A stretch of 64,000 nucleotides of DNA from Lewinellaceae bacterium. GTDB taxonomy: Bacteria; Bacteroidota; Bacteroidia; Chitinophagales; Saprospiraceae. Shown in pieces: positions 34,901 to 43,900 of this stretch. A program made the position numbers and the translations under genes. Every line of letters begins with the position of its first letter. Within the stretch, counting starts at the first letter, position 1. The notes beneath the pieces are model-generated. The model was not told the DNA's origin and did no database searches. It worked only from the letters and a program-made list of their open reading frames with translations. The stretch spans positions 1,029,501 to 1,093,500 of the forward strand of contig JACJYC010000002.1 in NCBI GenBank assembly GCA_020636325.1, written 5' to 3'.

Positions 34901-37900
34901 TCAATTGCCGGTGTTGGAACACATACCATTTCCTACACTTACACGGATGGCAATAATTGCGATGAAACGGTCTCTATCCAGGTGACCGTCAACCCGACGC
35001 CGGTCATGACCGTAACCGAAGTTGTACCGGCCTCCTGCGCGGGCAACAACGGCAGCATCACGGTTGACGTCACCAGCGGTACGCAGCCGTATACCATCAC
35101 CTGGAGCAACAGCGCTACCGGAAACACGATCTCCGGCCTCGCGCCCGGTACTTACAGCGCGACGGTTACGGACGCCAACGGATGCTCCGACGAGATCACG
35201 GTAGAAGTGGTTCAGGAATGCTTCGACCTGGCCCTGAATAAAGTGGTCAGCTCCGCAGCTCCGTACCTGCCAGGCCAGCCGGTGACCTTCACGATCACCG
35301 TGTTCAACCAGGGCAATATCGATGCTACGAACGTTGAAGTTACCGACTACATACCGGCCGAGTTTACGGTTACCGGCGGTGGCTGGACAGTTGCAGGCAA
35401 CCTCGCAACTACAGTCATCCCGTCGCTGCCCGCCGGCCAGCAACAATCGGTGACGATCACTTTCCTGATCGATCCGGACTTCGGCGGCGGTAACATTACC
35501 AACTATGCCGAGATCAGCGGCGCCGAGAACGCGCTTGGCCTGACGGATGAAGATTCCGAGTACAACCAGATCAACGGCGATGATGCGGGCGGCCTGCCCA
35601 ACTCCCCGGCAGACGATTATGTCTTGGGTGACGGAACAGGCGCCGTCAACAGCGGCGATGCAGCGGGTGACGAAGACGACCATGACCCGGCTCAGATCTT
35701 TGTCGAAGCGATTATCGACCTCGAACTGACCAAGGCCGTTTCCGATCCTACGCCGTTCGTCGGTGATGTCGTAACCTTCACCATCACGGTGACCAATAAC
35801 GGACCTGCCAATGCTACCGGCGTGATCGTTCAGGATATCGTTCCGAACGGCTACACGAACATCACGAACATCAGCAACGGCGGCAACGTTACGATCGGCA
35901 GCACCACCAGCGTGGTCATCTGGAACAGCGTAAACGTTCCGGTCGGTGAAACCCTGACCTTCACGTTCGACGCTACGGTAGGGCCGACAGGCATCTACGA
36001 CAACTGCGCACAGATCTTCACGGCCAACCAGTCTGACAGCGATTCCACGCCGGGCAACGGCTTTGATACCGGTGAAGACGACTCGGATTGCGTTGAAGTC
36101 GAACCGATCCAGATTGTCGATATCGAACTGGATAAGGCTGTCAGCAACGAGACGCCGGACGTGGGTACGACGGTAACCTATACCATCACCGTAACCAACC
36201 AGGGCCCAAGTATTGCGACCAACGTAGTCGTAGCCGATCAGCTGCCGAGCGGTCTGGATTATGTAAGCCACACGGGAACCGGTTACAACCCGGCTACCGG
36301 TCTGTGGACGATCCCGACCCTGGGCATCAACGCGACCGCCACCCTGACCATCACGGCGCTTGTCCTGCCGGAAGGCAACTACGACAACTGCGCTGAGGTC
36401 ATGGCACAGGATCAGCAGGATGTGGATTCCACGCCGGGCAACGGTGTCAACACCGGTGAAGACGATTCTGATTGCGCACCGATCGAACCGAACCCGATCA
36501 TCGACCTCGAACTTGAGAAGAGCGTCGACAGGGATATCGTATCCGTAGGCGAGACGATCAACTTTACCGTCGCGCTGACCAATAACGGTCCAAGCACGGC
36601 AACCGGTGTGATCGTTTCCGATCCGCTGCAGGCAGGCTTCCTGTACAGCAGCCACAGCACCACGGCAGGTTCCTACAACCCGGCAACCGGTGAGTGGAAC
36701 GTCGGTACGCTGGCAGCCGGTCAGACGATTTACCTCTTCATCGAAGTGGAAGTCGGCACCGAAAGCGATTACTGCAACCTGGCCTCCGTAGCGGCAGCCA
36801 ACGAAGATGACATTGACTCCACTCCGGGCAACCTGGTAGATACCGACCTCGACGGCGACTTCTCCGATGACGACGGTGACGAAGACGACGGCGACGGCCT
36901 CTGTGTGGAAGTCCTTTGCGACATATTTGTACAACTGGTCAATACCGAATGCGATGACAACGGCACACCGTTCGATCCGTCCGATGACCAATACTTCGTG
37001 GACGTGATCGTAACCGGCAACTCCACCGGCAATTCCGGCTGGACGGCGACCGTCGGCTCCACGGTACTGACCACAACAGGCGTTTACGGTCAACTGACCC
37101 ACTTCGGTCCGTTCAATATCTTCGGAAACGACGATCTGAGCGGCGACATCAGCCTCTGGGTACACGATAACGATAAGAACGCTTGCCGTGAAATTGTCGA
37201 CATCGACGCACCCGAGCCTTGCTCCGAAGCCTGCGATATCGATCCGGTACTGGTAGAGGTAGGCTGTGACGACAACGGCACGCCGGCCAACACCGCCGAC
37301 GACCGCTACTACTTCGAAGTGACCGTGAACGGCACGAACGGCACGACCTGGACGGCTACCATCAACGGCGATGTCTACTACACCGGTCAGACGTATCCGA
37401 GAACCCTCCGCTACGAATACTTCAATATCGCGGATGGTCCTGTAACCGTAGTCTTCACGGACGATGAACGCGGATGTACTGCCGAAATCACGGTAACGCC
37501 TCCGCCGCCATGTCCGCCGGCTTGCGCCGTCGACGCCATCGTACAAGGCGAACCGGTCTGCAGCGATGCCGGCACGGGAACCGATCCTTCGGATGACTTC
37601 TACGCCTTTACGGTGCTCATCCAGGGCTCGTCGACCAACGGTAACATCTGGTTCGATAACCTGGGCAATACCGGACAGTTCAACCAGACCTTCGTTTACA
37701 ACGTAGCTGCCGGTGAAAATGCCGTGATTACCATCTTCGCAGCAGGTACCCAGGGATGTTCCAAAACGATCATCCTGACGGCGCCGGCCACGACCTGCTC
37801 CAATGATTGCGAACTCCTCGCAACCCTGACGAGCACGGACTGCAACAACAACAATACGGCCAATAACCCGGCCGACGATACCTTCACGCTGACGGTGAAC

Positions 37901-40900
37901 GTTTCAAGCGTCAACGCTACCAGCACCGGTTGGACCGCTACCGTATCCGGTATCGGCGCACAGCAAACCTTCTCCGGAACCTATCCGGGATCGTTTACCT
38001 CCAACCCGATGCTGATCGGCAACGGACAATCTACGGTCTCCGTAGTCGTACGGGATAACGCCGATCCGAACTGCGTCTCCGTGATCACGGTAACGCCGCC
38101 GCCGGCATGTTCCGATCAGTGCGGTCTGGTGGTTTCACAACCTGAAACTGCGGAATGCGACAACAACGGTACCGATTTCAACCCGTCGGATGACTCCTAC
38201 ATCTTCACGCTGGATATCAGCGGAAGCAACCTGGGCGGCAACGGTTGGGTAGCTACGGTGACGACCAACGGCGGAACCTACAACTACAGCGGTTCCTACG
38301 GCGAATTCACCTTCGGTCCGTACAATATCCTGACCGACGGCAACGCCACGGTGATCATAACGGACGCCCTGGATCCGAACTGTACGACCAGCTGGAACGT
38401 ACAGGCGCCTGCAACCTGTTCCGATCAATGCCAGATCGTTCTCGAACCGCTGGATGTGGTTTGCAACGATAACGGTACGCCTTACAACGGCGCCGACGAC
38501 TACTACGAAGTGGTGGTCAACGTGATCGGCTACAATACTTCGGGCTCCTGGATCAGCGGCGGCACGAACGGTTCCTTCGGCATCAATGTCTTCGGCCCGT
38601 ACGCCCTCGGTTCCGTAGCCAATATTTCGGTACGCGACATCCTGGATGCGACCTGCAACGCTTCCATCCAGGTGATCATCCCGAATGAGGCCTGCGACAA
38701 GTGTCTGATCGACTACAACGTTTCAAATATTCAGTGCAACGGTCAGGGTACCGCCAACTCAGGCGATGATACCTACACCTACGTACTGACAGTAAGCGGC
38801 GTCAATGACTTCAGCAGCTGCTGGAAATGGGTGGATGCATTTGGTAACGTACTCTTCACCGGCCAGTACGGTGTGCCTTACCAGTTCGGTCCGTTCCCGA
38901 TCAGCGGCGGCGCCAAGAATATGAAGATCCTGGATTGCGGCAACGGCGGTTGTCAGGTGAATGTACATGTGGATGCACCTGCGCCTTGCTCGCCGACCTG
39001 TACCCTGGCCGCTACTTATGAGCTGACGGGTAACTGCGACGACAACGGTACGCCGACCGATTTCACGGACGACCTCTACAGCGTCTCCGTAACCGTGACG
39101 GGTTCCAACGCAGGCAGCGGCTGGACCGCTTACCAGGGCGCCAACGTGATCGGTTCCGGTCAATACGGTGTTCCGGTTTCGATCGGCCAGGTCTCCCTGC
39201 CGCTCGCCATCGAGATCCGCGATAACAACGAACCGGGTTGTTCGATGATCCTGAATATGGTGAACGATCAGCTGGCAGCCATCGGCGACTACGTCTGGAA
39301 TGACGCCGACAACGACGGCATCCAGGATGCCAATGAAAGCGGCGTAGCCAACGTAACGGTCAACCTGAAGGATGCTACCGGTGCGGTGATCGCTACCACG
39401 GTTACGAACAATGAAGGCTTGTACAGCTTCATCTGCCTCGAACCGGGTACCTACAGCGTCCAGTTCGTACTGCCCGACGGCTTCCAGTTCACGGCAGCCA
39501 ACCAGGGCGCCGACGACGGTAAGGACAGCGACGCGGAACCGGCCATGGACGGTATGACCCATACCGTTACGGTCGCCGGCGGCGATACCAACCTGACGCT
39601 TGACGCCGGTATCATACCCACAGGCGAGTGCGACCTCAATATCGTGGTCTCCAACGTGGATTGCAACGATAACGGTACGCCGGACAATCCGGACGATGAT
39701 ACCTACACCTTCAGCGTAGTGATCACCGGCGGAGTCGGTACGGGATGGACAGCTACGGACGGCAGCGGATACAGCGGCGCCTACGGCCAACCGGTTGTAG
39801 TCGGACCTGTGGCAGCCAACCAGAATACCCTGATCAGCATCCGGGATAACGTTGAGAACTCCTGCATCGCCGTCATCTATGTAGATGCTACCGGCCCGTG
39901 CGTCAACACCGAATGTGCGATCGACGTTACGGCAACCGGCACGGATTGCCAGGAAGACGGCTCCTATATCCTGACGGTTGACATCAGCGCCGTCAACAGC
40001 AGCATCGGCTTCCTGATCTCGGTCAACAACGGACCTTCACAGGTAGGCGTATTCCCGGCTACCATGAGCTTCCCGATCCCCGCGGGTCAGGATGCAACGG
40101 TAAAAGTAACCGATCTGCTGGATGCCAATTGTATGACAACCCTGACGGTAGAAGCGCCGGATTGCACGCCGTGTAACATCTCCTCCGCTGCTGCGGTGAA
40201 CGTTACCTGCGACGACAACGGCACAACCGATCCGTCGGACGATACTTATACCTTCGGATTGCTGGTGACCAACAGCGGTGCGGGCGACAACTGGAAGGCT
40301 ACCCTCAACGGGCAAACCATCACAGGCGCCTACGGCACGCCGATCGTCCTCGGGCCGTTCAACGTCCAGTCGACGGCTACCCTGACGATCACCGGAATCA
40401 TGGATGCCGATAACCCGGATTGCACCTATCCGACGGATGTGACCGTGACGGCGCCGACGACCTGCAGCGGATGCGATATCGTCTCCGCAGAGGTGACCAA
40501 CAACGGTTGCACGGAGAACGACGGTACCTTTACCTTCGACCTTCTGGTGACCGGCCTGAACACCAGCGGTGTCTGGGTTGCCACCAGCGGCAGCATCGTC
40601 TTCACCGGTTCTTACGGCACACCGGTTACTTCCCCGGCCATCCCGGGTAACGGACAGCTCTATACCTTCACGGTAACGGATGCCGCCAACCCGGGTTGTA
40701 CCCAGACCTTCACGGTCCAGGCGCCGAACTGCGAATGTAACCTGCACGTGAACATCTTCGATGTCCTCTGCAACGACAACGGCACACCGGATACCGACGA
40801 GGATGATACCTATACCTTCACGGTAGTGGTAACCGGCGGTACGGGAACCGGCTGGACGCTTGAGAACGACCCGAACTTCGGCGGCGCCTACGGCGAGCCG

Positions 40901-43900
40901 GTGGTCTTCGGTCCGTTCCCGATCGATATGACCAGCGACCTCGATAATTACGACAATGAGATTGTAGATAACGGCGACAACAGCTGCTTCGCGGCCATTT
41001 ACGTGACGGCGCCTGATGCATGTTCCACCAACCAGTGCCACCTGGATGCGGAAATCGTACAGGTGACCTGCAGCGACAACGGTACCGCCAACCCGGCCGA
41101 CGACTACTTCATGGTGAAAGTAAACGTCACCTCCGGTGGTCTCGCCAGCAACGGCTATATGGCTATGCTGGAGGACGGTACGATCCTGGGCGCCGGCTTC
41201 TACCCGGATATGCAGACCTACGGTCCGTTCTTCGGTCCGGTCACGATCATCTTCATGGATATGATGAACGATCAGTGCACCGACACCTTAAGCGTATCCT
41301 TCGAGAACTGCCCGGCGGTATGTTCGATCGACGCAGCGGTCAGCAACGTGGTTTGCAACGATAACGGCACACCGGCACTGCCGGATGACGATACCTTCAC
41401 CTTCGACGTCACGGTGACCAACCCGACCGGTTCGGGCAGCTGGACCGGCGGCGGAACAGGCGGTACGTACGGCACAACGGTGACGGTAGGTCCGTTCCCG
41501 CTCAGCACGGTCGAATTCACGATCAGCGATGCTGCCGACGCTACCTGCAGCACGACGGTAACCGTTAACCCGCCGGCGCCGGTAATCGAATGTCCGGAAG
41601 ACATCAGCCAGATCCTGAACGCCAACGGCGAACTGGTCGACCTGATCTGCACCGACGTGGACAGCATCCTGAACAATCCGGCCAGCCTGGAATGGACAGG
41701 TGTCCCCGAAGTGATCAACGGTTGCGGCATCACCGGCTACACCTTCGAAGATGAACTGGAAGCCGGCGGTACTTGCGAAGCTGCGGTCATCACCCGGACC
41801 TTCACCTTCACGGCGGTAACCGGCGAGACGTATACCTGCCAGCAGCACATCACCTTCCAGAGCACGGCTCCGGTCGTGGATTGCCCGCTGAGCACCCACT
41901 GGTGCCCCATCCTGGAAGAGAACATCATGCTGTTCGGCACCGATCCGTATGAATGTACGGCCACCATCGAACTGCCGCTCCCGGATATCACGGGCACCTG
42001 CTCCGATACCTGGTCGGTACTCATGGAAGTGATCAATGCACAGGGCCAGATCCTGTACACGATCCAGCCCGGTCAGCCGCGGACGATCACGGGTGTAGGC
42101 CTGGGTGATTACACCATCCGCTACACGGTAAGCGACAACTGCGGCCATGTGACCGTCAAGGAATGCATCTTCCGCGTTTCCGACCTGGAAGAACCGACGG
42201 CGGTTTGTATCGGCGGCCTGAACATATCGCTCGGCGGCCTGGGCATCTCCAGGATCTACGCGACCAATATCGACAACGGCAGCTACGATAACTGCGCCAT
42301 CGCCTCTATCGAAGTGCGCCGCCTGTACGTTCGCGATCCGCAGACCTGCGATTCACTCGCTACGCCGTACTGGTCTGAATGGGGCCCGTATGTAGAAGTG
42401 AACTGCTGCGACGCCGGCCAATACGTGACGATCGAAATGCGCGTCACCGACGTATCCGGCCTGACGAACATCTGCTGGATGACGGTGCTGGTGGAAGACA
42501 AGACCTTGCCTTACTGCTACGGACTGGCTAATCCGGTGGTGAGCTGCGATGATCTGCCCGCAGGGTTCAACCCGTACGACACGATCCAGCTGGCTCAGCT
42601 CTTCGGTTCGCCGGATGTGATCGACAACTGTTCCGCCTACGCGATCGAGCTGGCGCCGGTTGTTGACCTCGACGAATGCGGCGGTGGTGTGATCAAGCGC
42701 CGGTTCACGGCAGTAGACGTGGTTGGAAACAGCTCCATGGCCGTCTACGAACAGGTGATCACCATCGATTACACGATGAACTACGAGATCCGCTTCCCGA
42801 AAGATGTGGTGACGGACTGCGTAGACAATGTCGATACCCTGATCCTGAACAAGGTGGGATGCGATTCCATCACCTGGACCTGCTCGGATGAGTACCTGCC
42901 GGTTGAAGGCGACGAATGCCTGAATATCCTGCGCACGTACCATGTGATCAACCACTGTGAATGGGACGGCGTATCCGCTCCGATCGTGATCAGCCGCGAT
43001 GAGGACTGCGATGGTCTCGCCGGTGAAGAAGGCGTTTGGGTGCTCAGAAGGCCCGACACCACCTACATCGATCGCGACAGCCTCGAATTCAACCTGTTCC
43101 CGGCACAAGGCACCAAAGGCACTTCCTGCGACGGTACCACTAACCCGAAAGGTTACTGGCGGCAGAGCGCCTCGACAGGCTACTGGGTGTACACGCAACA
43201 CATCAAGATCCATGATACGACCGCTCCGGAAGTGCTCTTCAATACGCCGCAGCCGTTCTGTTCCGACAGCGCTGCCTGCGAAGGCCCGGTAGTGTATCCG
43301 TTCACGGTAATTGAAGCTTGCGGACCTAAAGGCGTACACGTATCGGTAATGATCGATCTGAATGCCGACGGTACCGTCGACGCAGACCTGACCAATGCCG
43401 GCGTACTCTTCGGAGAATTCCCGTACTTCGAAATCCGCGGCGATTTCCCGATCGGCTCGCATATCTTCCGCGTCCGGGTTCAGGACGGCTGCAACAACGC
43501 AACGCTGGCGCTCCTGCCGTTCGAGGTTGTTGACTGCTTCGTGCCGGATCCGGTCTGCTACAGCGGATTGATCGTGAACCTGGCGCCTGTGCCCGACGGT
43601 ACGGATGCCGACGGCGACGGCGACATCGATGAAGGGGCCGTAACGGTCTTTGCATCTGAACTGGCCGCCTGCGACGCCACGGATTGCAGCGAGCCGCTGC
43701 GGTTCTCCGTGAACCGGGTGGGCGAAACGCCGGATATCAACAAGACAAGCATCACCCTGACCTGCGATGACCGCTACAGCGTGCAGGTTGAGGTATACGT
43801 CTGGGATAGCGCCTTGAATCCGTACGCCGTCCAACCGGATGGAACGGTCGGCGGCCCCAACTACAAGTACTGCGAGGCAACCATCCTGGTTCAGGACCCG

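Noticed and set aside
34901..37546. An 881-aa minus-strand open frame opposite the giant gene
   Set aside because: It lies wholly antisense to DUF11 and CDDNGTP modules with clear domain homology; its translation has no recognisable domain and reflects codon bias.
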